In this document: piece by piece, positions 10,898 through 19,439 of the stretch
How positions within the stretch are numbered: position 1 is the stretch's first letter
Layout of the letters: each line of letters begins with the position of its first letter
Source of the DNA: Pedosphaera sp.
GTDB taxonomy: Bacteria > Verrucomicrobiota > Verrucomicrobiia > Limisphaerales > UBA9464
DNA: 64,000 nt
Reading direction: 5' to 3'
NCBI GenBank assembly: GCA_009695205.1
Contig: SIBK01000019.1
Location: 1-64,000, forward strand
Made by a program: the position numbers and the translations under genes
The notes under the pieces: model-generated
What the model was told of the DNA's origin: nothing
What the model saw: only the letters and a program-made list of their open reading frames with translations
Database searches by the model: none

Positions 10898-11659
10898 ATG
10901 AGTTCGCTTCCACCCTCCGAAACATCTGGTATCGGTGTTGAAATCTGCGGCCTGAGCAAGAGCTTCGCCGGACAGTCTGCGCTTCTCGACATCCATCTCG
11001 AGATCCCCGCAGGGCGGATTTTCGTGCTCATGGGTCCCAGCGGCAGCGGAAAATCTGTCCTGTTACGCCATATCATCGGCCTCGAATCACCCGATACCGG
11101 AGAAATACGCCTCGATGGCGAGCCGGCCACCGATGCGGCGGTGCGCGCCCGGCACCGCATGGCAATGGTTTTCCAGAGCGGAGGATTGCTCAACTCACTC
11201 ACCGTGTCGGAAAATATCGGCCTCTATCTCGCCGAACACCAGCTGCAACCCGCCGACGTAATCGCCCGCACCGTCGACGAAAAACTCGCGCTTGTGGAGC
11301 TCCCGCCCGAGACCGCAGCCAAGTATCCCTCCGAATTGTCGGGCGGCATGCGCAAACGAGTGGCTATCGCCCGCACATTTGTGATCGACCCCGAGCTCGT
11401 ACTATTTGACGAACCGACCAGCGAACTCGACCCCCTCGTTTCGCTGACCGTCGGCCGCGAAATCCTCAATCTGAACCGCCGTACCGGCGCCACGACGATC
11501 ATCGTCACTCATGACCGGGATCTCGCCTTCGGGATCGCCGACCGCATCGCGTTTATCGCCGCCGGCCGGATCCTCGTGGAGGGCACACCCGACGAACTTC
11601 GGGCCTCCCGCGACCCATTGCTGCAACGGTTTCTCGCCGCGGACTTCAAAACGGCCTAG
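10898..11659 (+). CDS. MlaF-type ABC transporter ATP-binding protein
   Basis: This ABC ATPase has Walker A GPSGSGKS, signature LSGGMRKRVAIAR, Walker B LVLFDEPTSELDP and a switch histidine in IVTHDRD. The sequence GGLLNSLTVSENIGLYL after the Q-loop is characteristic of the MlaF/Ttg2A branch, which powers retrograde phospholipid transport with MlaE and MlaD. The ATG at 10898 is preferred over the GTG at 10877. No mlaE or mlaD is adjacent, so it is an orphan ATPase here. It starts 108 bp from the divergent BamD-like gene. Confidence 0.85.
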   Translation: MSSLPPSETSGIGVEICGLSKSFAGQSALLDIHLEIPAGRIFVLMGPSGSGKSVLLRHIIGLESPDTGEIRLDGEPATDAAVRARHRMAMVFQSGGLLNSLTVSENIGLYLAEHQLQPADVIARTVDEKLALVELPPETAAKYPSELSGGMRKRVAIARTFVIDPELVLFDEPTSELDPLVSLTVGREILNLNRRTGATTIIVTHDRDLAFGIADRIAFIAAGRILVEGTPDELRASRDPLLQRFLAADFKTA

Positions 11660-11700
11660 CGTCCATTTCGATGCCGGTGAGACGTCGGCGCTCGCCGGTG

Positions 11701-13587
11701 CTATATTTCCACCTGCATCCCGAGTTCAACCACCCGATTCGGCGGCAAATGGAAGAAGGTTGTGGCGCTCTGTGCATTCCTCGACAGCACCGCAAACATC
11801 CGCTCTCGCCATAAGGCCATTCCACTCTTCTTCGACGGAATGATCGTCTCGCGGCTAACGAAATAGGTCGTTTCGGATTCCTTCAGTTCTAGATCGAATT
11901 CCGCACAGCCCCGAATGAGTTGCGGCACATCGGGCTGCTCCATAAAACCGTACCGACCCCGAACTCTCCAGAATCCCGCGTCAAGCTTCTCCACCTCGAC
12001 CCGTTCGTATTCCGGCACGTGAGACGCCTCCTCCACGATGATCGTCAGAAAAACCACCCGCTTGTGGAGCACCTTGTTGTGTTTGAGATTATGCAGCAGA
12101 GCGATCGGGGTTCCGTCGGAGTTCCCAGCAAGATAGACCGCCGTGCCGGCGACCCGCTGTGGCTCCCGTCGCTCAATATCAGCAATAAAGGTCTCAGCCG
12201 GAAGTGATGAGTCTCGCACCCGCTTCCACAGCAGCTGGCGTCCGCGCTTCCAGGTGGCCATCACGGTGAAGATCAGGCTCGCAAGCAGCAACGGAAACCA
12301 ACCGCCGTACGGAATCTTCCCTAAGTTTGCCACGCAAAACGCGACCTCCAACAGCAAGGGCACCGCGACGACAGCGCCTGCCTTCAAGCGACTCCAGCCC
12401 CAGATGTGCCGGGCGGCGAAATAGAACAGCACCGACGTCACGCCCATGGTGATCGTCACTGCAACACCGTACGCGGAGGCCAGGTTTGAGGAGGTCTTAA
12501 ACCCAAGGACCAAACCCAGACAGGCAAACATCAGGAGCCAGTTGATCTGGGGCATATAAATCTGACCCCGCTCATCCTTCGACGTGTGTTCGATAACCAT
12601 CCGGGGCATGAAACCCAGCTGCGTCGCATGCATCGTCATGGAAAACGCCCCGGAAATCAGCGCCTGCGACGCAATTACGGCCGCCCCCGTCGCGAGAATG
12701 ACAAGCGGGATGACTGCCGAATCCGGACAAAGGCCGTAAAACGGGTTTTCTTTCGCCAGCGGGTTGCTCAGCACCAGGGCACCCTGCCCGAGATAGTTCA
12801 GAACCAATGCCGGCATAACGGCAGTAAACCATGCTAACCGGATGGGTCGCGCCCCAAAATGCCCCATATCCGCGTAGAGAGCCTCCCCACCCGTCACCAC
12901 CAGTACCACCGCACCCAATACCTTGAAACCCATCCAGCCGTTCTCCACAAAAAAGAGGACCGCATAAGCCGGATTCACTGCCTGAAACACCTCCGGCCGC
13001 AGAAGAATTCCCCGAATTCCCAACACGGCAATTGTTGCAAACCAGACCGCCGTCCAAAGCCCAAACCACTGTCCTACGCGCCCCGTGCCAAATCGCTGTG
13101 CCGAAAACAAACCGACCAGGATCACAACGGTCAACGGTACGATCACCGGCTTGAATGCCGGCGTGACCTTCTCCAACCCCTCAACGGCTCCAAGCACGGA
13201 GATTGCCGGAGTGATAATCCCATCTCCGTATAGCAGCGTCGCGCCAAAGACGCCGAAGAGTACCATGAACCGTCCCAAGCGCGTCTTGGTTCGCGCCTGC
13301 TTCTCCGGAAAGGTCAAGGCCAGTAGAGCCAGAATGCCACCCTCCCCACGGTTGTCTGCCCTCATCACGAAGCCGATATATTTAACCCCCACGATTAGGG
13401 TGATACACCAGATGATCAGGGACAAAACCCCCAGAACATTTCCAGGAGTCGGCTCCACGGAATGCTGTCCCTTAAAGCACTCCTTGAGCGCGTACAACGG
13501 ACTGGTGCCGATGTCCCCATACACCACGCCCAGGGCGGCAACCGTAAGAGCCAGTAACCGACGACGGGTCAATACCGTTTCATTCAT
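11701..13587 (-). CDS. kup: Kup potassium uptake transporter
   Basis: This is a low-affinity K+/H+ symporter of the KUP/HAK family in the inner membrane. The ATG at 13587 gives the family-typical N-terminus (RRRLLALTVAALGVVYGDIG then TSPLYALKECF). An upstream extension to 13740 lacks resemblance. About twelve membrane helices are evident, with the conserved GGEALYADMGHFG. The C-terminal cytoplasmic region contains RVVFLTIIVEEASHVP as in other Kup proteins. Length of about 628 residues is typical. It runs convergently with the MlaF-like gene. Confidence 0.95.
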   Translation of the reverse strand: MNETVLTRRRLLALTVAALGVVYGDIGTSPLYALKECFKGQHSVEPTPGNVLGVLSLIIWCITLIVGVKYIGFVMRADNRGEGGILALLALTFPEKQARTKTRLGRFMVLFGVFGATLLYGDGIITPAISVLGAVEGLEKVTPAFKPVIVPLTVVILVGLFSAQRFGTGRVGQWFGLWTAVWFATIAVLGIRGILLRPEVFQAVNPAYAVLFFVENGWMGFKVLGAVVLVVTGGEALYADMGHFGARPIRLAWFTAVMPALVLNYLGQGALVLSNPLAKENPFYGLCPDSAVIPLVILATGAAVIASQALISGAFSMTMHATQLGFMPRMVIEHTSKDERGQIYMPQINWLLMFACLGLVLGFKTSSNLASAYGVAVTITMGVTSVLFYFAARHIWGWSRLKAGAVVAVPLLLEVAFCVANLGKIPYGGWFPLLLASLIFTVMATWKRGRQLLWKRVRDSSLPAETFIADIERREPQRVAGTAVYLAGNSDGTPIALLHNLKHNKVLHKRVVFLTIIVEEASHVPEYERVEVEKLDAGFWRVRGRYGFMEQPDVPQLIRGCAEFDLELKESETTYFVSRETIIPSKKSGMALWRERMFAVLSRNAQSATTFFHLPPNRVVELGMQVEI

Positions 13588-14068
13588 AACAGGCTTCCTG
13601 CCCGGAAGCGGGGCTGTGTTCCCCGGCACACGCAATGAATCAATGCCTGGATCCGTAGATCCAAACCGCAATCCATCCATCGCCGTCACAACAATGGGAA
13701 AACGTCGGACCGGTACGACCGGCGAGGTTCGCCCTTCCAAAAGCCGGCGAGGTTAGCTGTCGGGCTCGGACCTGGAAGTGTCCGCGGTTACCGGTTGCCC
13801 GGCCCGTTCGCCCCATCCGCGAGTCTTACGCGGAACTCTGGTTCCCCCGTGTCCGACCTGGGATTGCCGGACTTCGGCTGCCTGCAACCATTGACAGATT
13901 CCGGGAACCCTGTCAAATGACCGATTATCAAGTGCATTTGCAACATGCTACTATTCAATATATTATATATTTCTCCGGATGCGTCTTGGTCATCGGTAAT
14001 GGCGCAGGCGGACACTCTATTTGACACCTCCAACACCCTTCTTCCGCCGTCAATCGAATGAAAGATTT
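13588..14068. other. Intergenic region between divergent kup and the CotH-like gene
   Basis: No plausible gene is seen in either strand. It must hold the kup promoter (minus) and that of the CotH-like gene (plus). An AT-rich patch around 13949-13972 (containing AATATATTATATATTTC) stands out against the GC-rich surroundings and is a candidate promoter or bending region for the plus-strand gene. Confidence 0.4.
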
Positions 14069-14497
14069 ATGATGGGTGTTCACGAGAAATGCGCGGTACC
14101 GTGCCACGCGATGTATCCGGCCATCCCACACGCCCCCGCCATGTTGAGTGACGGGCTGTCTCTCAGGGGCCCCTGGCTCGTCCTTTGCCTTCTCTCCTTC
14201 ATCTGCCTGCTCTGGAACCTTCTGGCTGCAGCGGCACCCGCCCCTTCATTCTTCGGCCTGACGAATCTCTGCGCAATTCACCTCACCATTTCGGACGCAG
14301 ACTGGCAGTGGCTCGGTTCACGGGGTGGCCCCAGAAACCCTATGATCGGGAATGGCGGGAACAACGGAATCCCCGGCTTGTTCGAGGAGATGGGGCGGGG
14401 GCTGTTCGGCGGTGCCGAACGAGATCCGGGCCGGGCGGCCCCGCCTCCAGGCCACCTTGTCAATTCGGGCGGGGATGGCGAATCCCGATACCCCTAG
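14069..14497 (+). pseudogene. CotH kinase-like protein, N-terminal part (stopped by in-frame TAG)
   Basis: This is the front half of a secreted CotH-family protein. It has an export signal (GPWLVLCLLSFICLLWNLLA) followed by NLCAIHLTISDADWQWL, which matches the start of CotH domains in Verrucomicrobia, and a Gly/Pro-rich stretch with GLFEEMGRGLFGG. It ends at a TAG (14495-14497) inside the segment that should read into the conserved TLTNVGVRFKG motif. The downstream ORF continues in exactly the same frame, so one nonsense change separates the halves. ATG at 14069 is the best start; a longer TTG start at 14021 exists. Confidence 0.7.
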
Positions 14498-14509
14498 GCG
14501 ACATGCACG

Positions 14510-15694
14510 GTGGAATCGGACCGGCAGACCCTCACCAACGTCGGGGTGCGCTTTAAAGGGGTTAGTTCCCTGGTGCGTGCGCCGAACGGTTTAAAACGCC
14601 CGTTCAAGCTCGATTTCGACCGTAATACCAAGGGTCGAAAGTTCCATGGCATTGGTGAGCTTTACCTGAACAACAACATCAATGACGCCACACAACTGCG
14701 CGAGTCGCTGGCCTATGAATTGTTCCGACGCGCGGGACTGCCGGCGCCACGGACCGCATTTGTGCGCGTCACACTGAGCATCCCCGGACGCATCAACCAC
14801 CAGCACCTCGGCCTGTACACCGCCGTCGAAGTCGTCGAAGGAGATTTCCTTCGGTGGAATTTTGGCACAAAGAAAGGCCTCCTTGTAAAGCCCGAGAAAA
14901 TGCAAGGCCTGCAATACCTGGGCGAGGATTGGGAAGGCTATAAGGACTTATATCACCCCAAGGGCGCCGTGGATCCGGTGGACACCCGGCGGTTCATCGA
15001 TTTCGTCCGCTTCATCCAGGAGGCCAAGCCGGAGGAATTCCGTTCCAAACTAAAGGATTCCCTGGATCCGGAGAAATTCGCCCGCTTTGTGGCGTTGAAC
15101 TCCATACTCGCAAAAATCGACTCCTTCATCGGCAACGGACATAACTATTTTGTCTACATGCACCCTGCGTCTCATCTGGCGACCTTCATTCCCTGGGACC
15201 TCAACGAGGCATTCGGAATGCATCCGGTGTCCGGTCGATCCGGCCGTCAGATGGAATTTTCTATCCTACGCCCCGATGCGGATCCCAACCACCTCATCCA
15301 ACGATTTATCAGCGACCGGTCTCTCGGCCCGTTGTATCGCGACCAGTGTTCCTGGCTCCTCACCAACGTCTTTGTGCCAGCCACGCTTTCGCTCGACATC
15401 GATCGGATTGCGGCTGTAACCAAGCCCGTCGTGTTCGCTGAATCGAAGCGCGCCCGGGCGGATTTTGAACGCACCGTGCTCAGAACCTTAAAGCCGGATT
15501 TCGGTGACACGAGTCAGCCGAGGCACGACCGGGAATTCAAGGATGCTGGATATCGGCCCTGGGGATTTCCTGACGCGGTGGAGATCGACAACATGCCGCT
15601 CAAGGACTGGATCGCAGGCCGCCACGCCCATGCGCTCGGCCAGCTCGAAGGCCGGGTCCGAAGGACCCCGCCGCGACCCTGCCTCGCTCAGTAA
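14510..15694 (+). pseudogene. CotH kinase-like protein, C-terminal part
   Basis: This ORF continues the preceding one in the same reading frame after the TAG at 14495-14497. It starts at a GTG (VESDRQTLTNVGVRFKG), but the true translation probably begins upstream. It carries the CotH core: the VRFKG strand, KLDFDR, AYELFRRAGLPAPRTAFVRV, LGLYTAVEVVEGDFL, and a late catalytic-looking TFIPWDLNEAFGM. CotH domains have a kinase-like fold and phosphorylate secreted proteins in some Firmicutes; the bacterial PVC members are uncharacterised. Without a signal peptide this half would stay in the cytoplasm. Either the gene is inactive, the TAG is a base-call error (TGG to TAG fits the context YP-W-AT), or low-level readthrough occurs. 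Confidence 0.75.
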
Positions 15695-15742
15695 AGTCCG
15701 GGGGGATCTCCTGGGTGATTCGGGTTGGAGAACGAAATAGGG

Positions 15743-16435
15743 TCAGGACTCTTGAGCCGGGCGCGTTCCTGGCGAGCCAGGGTTCGCTTTCATGGGTCCA
15801 TCCGGATAAATCCGCCCGTCTTTGAGCACGAAAATTTGGTCGGCCAGTGTGCGAGCCTCCTCCAAACTGTGGGTGACGTACAGAATGGTGACACCGGTGC
15901 GCTCGCGAACCGTCTTCAGCACATCACACATTTCGCCGCGGGTATCCTCGTCGAGTGCGCTCAGGGGTTCGTCCAGGCAAAGGACTTCGGGATGATTCGA
16001 CAAGGCGCGGCCGAGCGCCGTGCGTTGCGCCTCGCCGCCGCTGAGTTGGCCAACGCCCCGGTCCAACAAGTTTTCCAAGCCCAGCAGGGTCGCCAGTTCC
16101 TGGACCCGCAGTTCAATGGCTGCGGCATCCCAGCGGCGGATCGCCAGCGCAAATGCCAGGTGTTCCCGGACAGATAGCGACGGAAAGAGCGCGCCGTCCT
16201 GCGGTACGTAACCGATGCCTCGCAAGGCCGGCTTAAGATTCGTCACGTCATTGCCCATCAAGCAAATCCTGCCGTTGGAAACGGGTTTGAGTCCGCAGAG
16301 GGCCTCGAGGATAGTCGTCTTACCGGTTCCGGTTTTTCCCATCAACGAGCCACATTGCCCAGTTGGAATCGAAAACGAAATGCCGCTCAACGCGAATTGT
16401 CCCGCGCGCACCGCCAGATTTTCCACCGAGATCAT
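15743..16435 (-). CDS. modC: Molybdate/tungstate-type ABC transporter ATPase (ModC-like)
   Basis: ATP-binding subunit with Walker A GKTGTGKT, signature LSGGEAQRTALGRAL, Walker B VLCLDEPLSALD and switch His in YVTHSLEEA. The start ATG at 16435 lies one base after the permease stop; the upstream extension in this frame overlaps the permease and is spurious. The protein (about 230 aa) ends soon after the ATPase core, so the C-terminal MOP/TOBE molybdate-sensing domain of classical ModC is absent. It is the last gene of a minus-strand operon (tandem ModA, ModB, ModC). The exact oxyanion cannot be read from sequence. Confidence 0.8.
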   Translation of the reverse strand: MISVENLAVRAGQFALSGISFSIPTGQCGSLMGKTGTGKTTILEALCGLKPVSNGRICLMGNDVTNLKPALRGIGYVPQDGALFPSLSVREHLAFALAIRRWDAAAIELRVQELATLLGLENLLDRGVGQLSGGEAQRTALGRALSNHPEVLCLDEPLSALDEDTRGEMCDVLKTVRERTGVTILYVTHSLEEARTLADQIFVLKDGRIYPDGPMKANPGSPGTRPAQES

Positions 16436-16436
16436 T

Positions 16437-17276
16437 TCAGAACGGCCTCCCCAAAGGTCGTTCCCAACCGAATATCCGGATGACCACCAAAACAAAAACG
16501 GCGGCCATCACCATCAGCATCGACACGGCTACCGCCGCTTCAATATTGCCCACGCTCAATTCCAGAAACACGGAAGTCGGCAGCACCTCCGTGCGCATCC
16601 GTGTCGCGCCGGAGAAGATGAGGATTGGACCGAACTCACCCAGCGATCTCGCCCAAGCGAGTGTCGCGGCGGTGATCAAGCCATGTTTTGCTTCGGGAAA
16701 AACGACCCACCAGAAGGCCTGACTGCGTCGACAACCGAGGGTGAGAGCGACCTGTTCCTGACGCGGATTGATTTGCTCGAACGTGGCGCGCAGGGTTCGC
16801 ACCGCGAAGGCGCAAGCGACGCTGAATTGGGCAAGAATGACACTGGGGATTTCATACGTGATCGGAATCACTTTTTGAATCGCTCGGCCTACCGGTGTTT
16901 GAAACAAAATTAGCAAACTTAGGCCAATTACCAGGGGCGGAAGCACGATGGGAATGTCGAGGATCGCATCCAGAAGGGTCTTGCCACGAAATTCGTGTCT
17001 CGACATCAGGTAGCCGATCGGCACCGCCACCCAGAGGGAAAAAATCGTGGTCAGACTGCACGAGAGCAGACTGAGCTTGATCGAGTACCGGATCTCGCGA
17101 CTTTGCAGCGCCTGCCAGAAATGCTTTGGCGAAGTGAATGAAACATCCGCAACGAGCATTGCGACAATCAAGAGGACGTAAACACTTCCAATCACGCTCA
17201 ATCCCAGAATAAACGGCACGTCGGATGGTCCGCGCGTTGGGCATTTTGCTGGATCAGGGGCAGGCCGGTTCGTCAT
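16437..17276 (-). CDS. modB: Molybdate-type ABC transporter permease (ModB-like)
   Basis: Inner-membrane permease with about five to six helices. It contains DIPIVLPPLVIGLSLLILF and the EAA-loop region GCRRSQAFWWVVFPEAKHG followed by ARSLGEFGPILIFSGATRMR, which is very characteristic of ModB/WtpB/CysT-type permeases. ATG at 17276 is the best start, three bases from the binding-protein stop at 17279; the upstream part of the long ORF is a shadow of the binding-protein gene. It works with the neighbouring ATPase and the double-domain binding protein. Confidence 0.85.
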   Translation of the reverse strand: MTNRPAPDPAKCPTRGPSDVPFILGLSVIGSVYVLLIVAMLVADVSFTSPKHFWQALQSREIRYSIKLSLLSCSLTTIFSLWVAVPIGYLMSRHEFRGKTLLDAILDIPIVLPPLVIGLSLLILFQTPVGRAIQKVIPITYEIPSVILAQFSVACAFAVRTLRATFEQINPRQEQVALTLGCRRSQAFWWVVFPEAKHGLITAATLAWARSLGEFGPILIFSGATRMRTEVLPTSVFLELSVGNIEAAVAVSMLMVMAAVFVLVVIRIFGWERPLGRPF

Positions 17277-17278
17277 CG

Positions 17279-18763
17279 TCAATTTCCTTCCGCCCACCAG
17301 CGAAAGCCCGCCGATTCGAACTTTTTGCGAGAATCCGATTCCCGGAGCGTCGCCAGCAGACGTTCCGTCAAAAACGTGTGTTCGGAGTCTTTCCCGATGG
17401 CGAATGGCTGAATCGCGATTGTGCCCAACCCGCTGAGTGGAACAACGGTGAACGCATCCCGCACCTGTGACGTGTTCGCGGCATACACGACCACCGCATC
17501 GAGAGATCCGGTGCGCATTTGGTTGACCAGCAATTCGGCCGTGGGCGCCTGTACCCGCACGTTTGACATCACGGAGTCCCAAAGGCCCTGGGTCCTAAGC
17601 ACTCGCGCGGTCAAGCCGCCCAGTGCACTCTGCTCTTCATTCGCAATCCCTATCCGCAGGCCCGTGATCGCCAGATCCGCGAGCGTCCGAAGCGATTTGG
17701 GGTTTCCCTTGGGCAGCAACAATACCATCCCGGTCGCGGAAATGTTTACCGAATCGGAAAAGAGATTCTTCACTTCATACATAAACGAGGTATCGCAGGC
17801 GAAATAAGCGTCCGGACGTCGCCCGGATTTCATCTGCGAAACCAGAATGCCGCAACTGTTATAGACCCGTGTCACTCGGGCGCCTTCGCGTTCTTCAAAC
17901 TGCTGAATCGTCTCGTCGATCGCCATTCGATTCACATCCCCACTGAAGAGGACTATTTCCGGCGTCTTGGCCCAGACATCGCCCTCGAACGGTTCGTAAC
18001 CGTACTTCGTGAATTCCTTCAGACCGCGGTCGCGTGCGCCCAGATAGCGCGCAAAACGCAGAGCCTCGGTCGGTTGCTGGCTGAATTCCAGCACACCGAT
18101 CGCGATACGTTGATCGATCGACGTCAGGTCCGGCACCCCTACGATCTCCAGTTCCGGATACTGACTGGCGGTCGCGTTCCAGATGATTCCGGCATCGACT
18201 GTCCCCAATTTGATATCGTTGGCCACGTCGTTGACGGTCGGCTTGAAAACGCGCGCGTGCTGCTCCAAGGCGGTCCATTCGCCGCTCTTGGTCAGCAGTT
18301 CCCGGGTAATCCTGCCGATCGCCGCGGCGTCGGGATTCGCCAACGCCAACTCAACTCGCAGCAAATCGGAGAGTGTCCGAACATTTTTGGGATTCCCGCG
18401 CCGAACAGCGATGACCGGCACGATGCGCGATAGCGGGATGATCTCCTTGACCAAATGGTTTGACCGCGCCGTCAGGAGGTAGCTTTCGTCGGCGGCGAGA
18501 AACAAATCCCCTTTGCGTGCCACGCGCAAATTGCTCAAAAGTGTCCCCGAACCGCCGTACTGAATCTGAATGGGCATTCTGAAAATCTGTTCATAAGCGC
18601 GTGCAGCCTCCTCCACGGGGGGTTTGATGCCGGCGGCGCAGTAGACTACCAGCGGAGTCTTCGCCCCTTGGCGTGATGTTCTGTCCGGATTCCATCGCAG
18701 CAACAGAATCAGCCCCGCGACCGCAACGGCGGAAAGGAGGAATAAATCTCGCGCGCGATTCAT
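17279..18763 (-). CDS. Tandem (two-domain) ModA-like substrate-binding protein
   Basis: A single N-terminal membrane/signal segment (LFLLSAVAVAGLILLLRW) precedes two homologous periplasmic binding-protein domains. Domain 1 spans about residues 36-262 and starts TPLVVYCAAGIKPPVEEAAR with YGGSGTLLSNL. Domain 2 spans about 268-494 and starts PEIVLFSGDVNRMAIDETI with VYNSCGILVSQM. Both retain the ModA-type order: start strand, S/G-rich ligand loop, then LxxADxSxx (LFLAADESYL; YFACDTSFMY) and GNPKxxRTLxDL. Classical ModA is a single domain of about 230-250 residues, so this is an internal duplication or fusion. It heads the modBC-like operon. The lack of a clear signal-peptidase site suggests it may remain anchored. 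Confidence 0.85.
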   Translation of the reverse strand: MNRARDLFLLSAVAVAGLILLLRWNPDRTSRQGAKTPLVVYCAAGIKPPVEEAARAYEQIFRMPIQIQYGGSGTLLSNLRVARKGDLFLAADESYLLTARSNHLVKEIIPLSRIVPVIAVRRGNPKNVRTLSDLLRVELALANPDAAAIGRITRELLTKSGEWTALEQHARVFKPTVNDVANDIKLGTVDAGIIWNATASQYPELEIVGVPDLTSIDQRIAIGVLEFSQQPTEALRFARYLGARDRGLKEFTKYGYEPFEGDVWAKTPEIVLFSGDVNRMAIDETIQQFEEREGARVTRVYNSCGILVSQMKSGRRPDAYFACDTSFMYEVKNLFSDSVNISATGMVLLLPKGNPKSLRTLADLAITGLRIGIANEEQSALGGLTARVLRTQGLWDSVMSNVRVQAPTAELLVNQMRTGSLDAVVVYAANTSQVRDAFTVVPLSGLGTIAIQPFAIGKDSEHTFLTERLLATLRESDSRKKFESAGFRWWAEGN

Positions 18764-18766
18764 GAT

Positions 18767-18994
18767 TCACTCGGAAATAGAGACATCGTCGCCGCCTTGG
18801 AAATTGAAATGCCGGCCACAGATACCAAATACGAACGTGATGAACGTGACGAACGTGTAATGGGGGTGCCCCCCACTGCCCTGCAACCCAAGCGACAGGC
18901 CAGTTAACCCGAAGAGAACCAAAGCGGTGGCAAAGTCGAAATCCAGGCCAAACACCTTGCGACGGGAAGTGAACCCCGGCAAGAAAACTATCAA
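18767..18994 (-). CDS. Doubtful small hydrophobic ORF upstream of the binding protein
   Basis: A 75-codon frame starting at a TTG (18994) encodes a hydrophobic peptide (IVFLPGFTSRRKVFGLDFDF, FATALVLFGLTGLSLGL, then a tail ending DDVSISE), stopping three bases before the binding-protein start. The spacing is operon-like, and a longer upstream opening in the same frame exists. However, I recognise no family, and the DNA holds short direct repeats (GAACGTGATGAACGTGACGAACGTG near 18832-18858), which can keep frames open by chance. Treat as tentative. Confidence 0.2.
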   Translation of the reverse strand: MIVFLPGFTSRRKVFGLDFDFATALVLFGLTGLSLGLQGSGGHPHYTFVTFITFVFGICGRHFNFQGGDDVSISE

Positions 18995-19439
18995 GAGCCC
19001 GGTGTGTGCCGAACGGGGAAGCTGGCACCAATGACCGCAGTCACGGTTTAACTTCCGTGGATCGCGGGATCGTTGTACTCGACCACGTACTGGCGGTAGG
19101 TGTCGGTGACGTTGGAAATCCGGATGTGTTGTGGATGTTGAACGAATTCCAGGGACCCGCGTCCAATGGGTGTCGGTGGAGCGTGACGGCAAAGGGTTGG
19201 CAGAGGGAGCTTGCTTGGGTCGAGGGTGCTGTCACCAGTCTCCAGTTGGCTTCGACCCGTGTCTGAGCGCCTGGGTGAAGGCGTCTATGTTCCTGTCACC
19301 AAAAGGGAGCCCGCCCTCCGGTGGGTTCCCTTTTTTATCGGAAAAGCCTGCGGTGACATCGGCAATTGCCTCTCTTTTCATTCTCCGGACGCTCGAATCG
19401 CAGTTGCATCGACCGGCGAGGGCCTTCTAGCTTTACCCC
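18995..19439. other. Region between the ModA operon and surA, with decayed coding traces
   Basis: No complete gene is seen. On the minus strand a stretch without a start codon ends at a TAA (19048-19050) and reads GSLEFVQHPQHIRISNV then TDTYRQYVVEYNDPAIHGS. This has protein-like composition and may be the tail of a lost gene; I cannot name the family. A strong hairpin lies at 19301-19334. The surA promoter must lie between about 19335 and 19439. Confidence 0.35.
19301..19336 (+). terminator. Strong inverted repeat followed by T-run (terminator-like)
   Basis: AAAAGGGAGCCCGCC (19301-19315) pairs with GGTGGGTTCCCTTTT (19320-19334) through a CTCC loop. All 15 positions pair if two G-U wobbles are allowed, and the plus strand continues in T. 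The flanking A-run would also serve as a U-tract on the minus strand, so it could be bidirectional. No plus-strand gene that it would obviously terminate lies nearby. Confidence 0.6.

Noticed and set aside
14495-14497. TAG recoding (pyrrolysine or suppressor) in the CotH gene
   Set aside because: TAG is used as a normal stop (for example 11657-11659), and single lesions of other kinds occur in neighbouring propeller genes.
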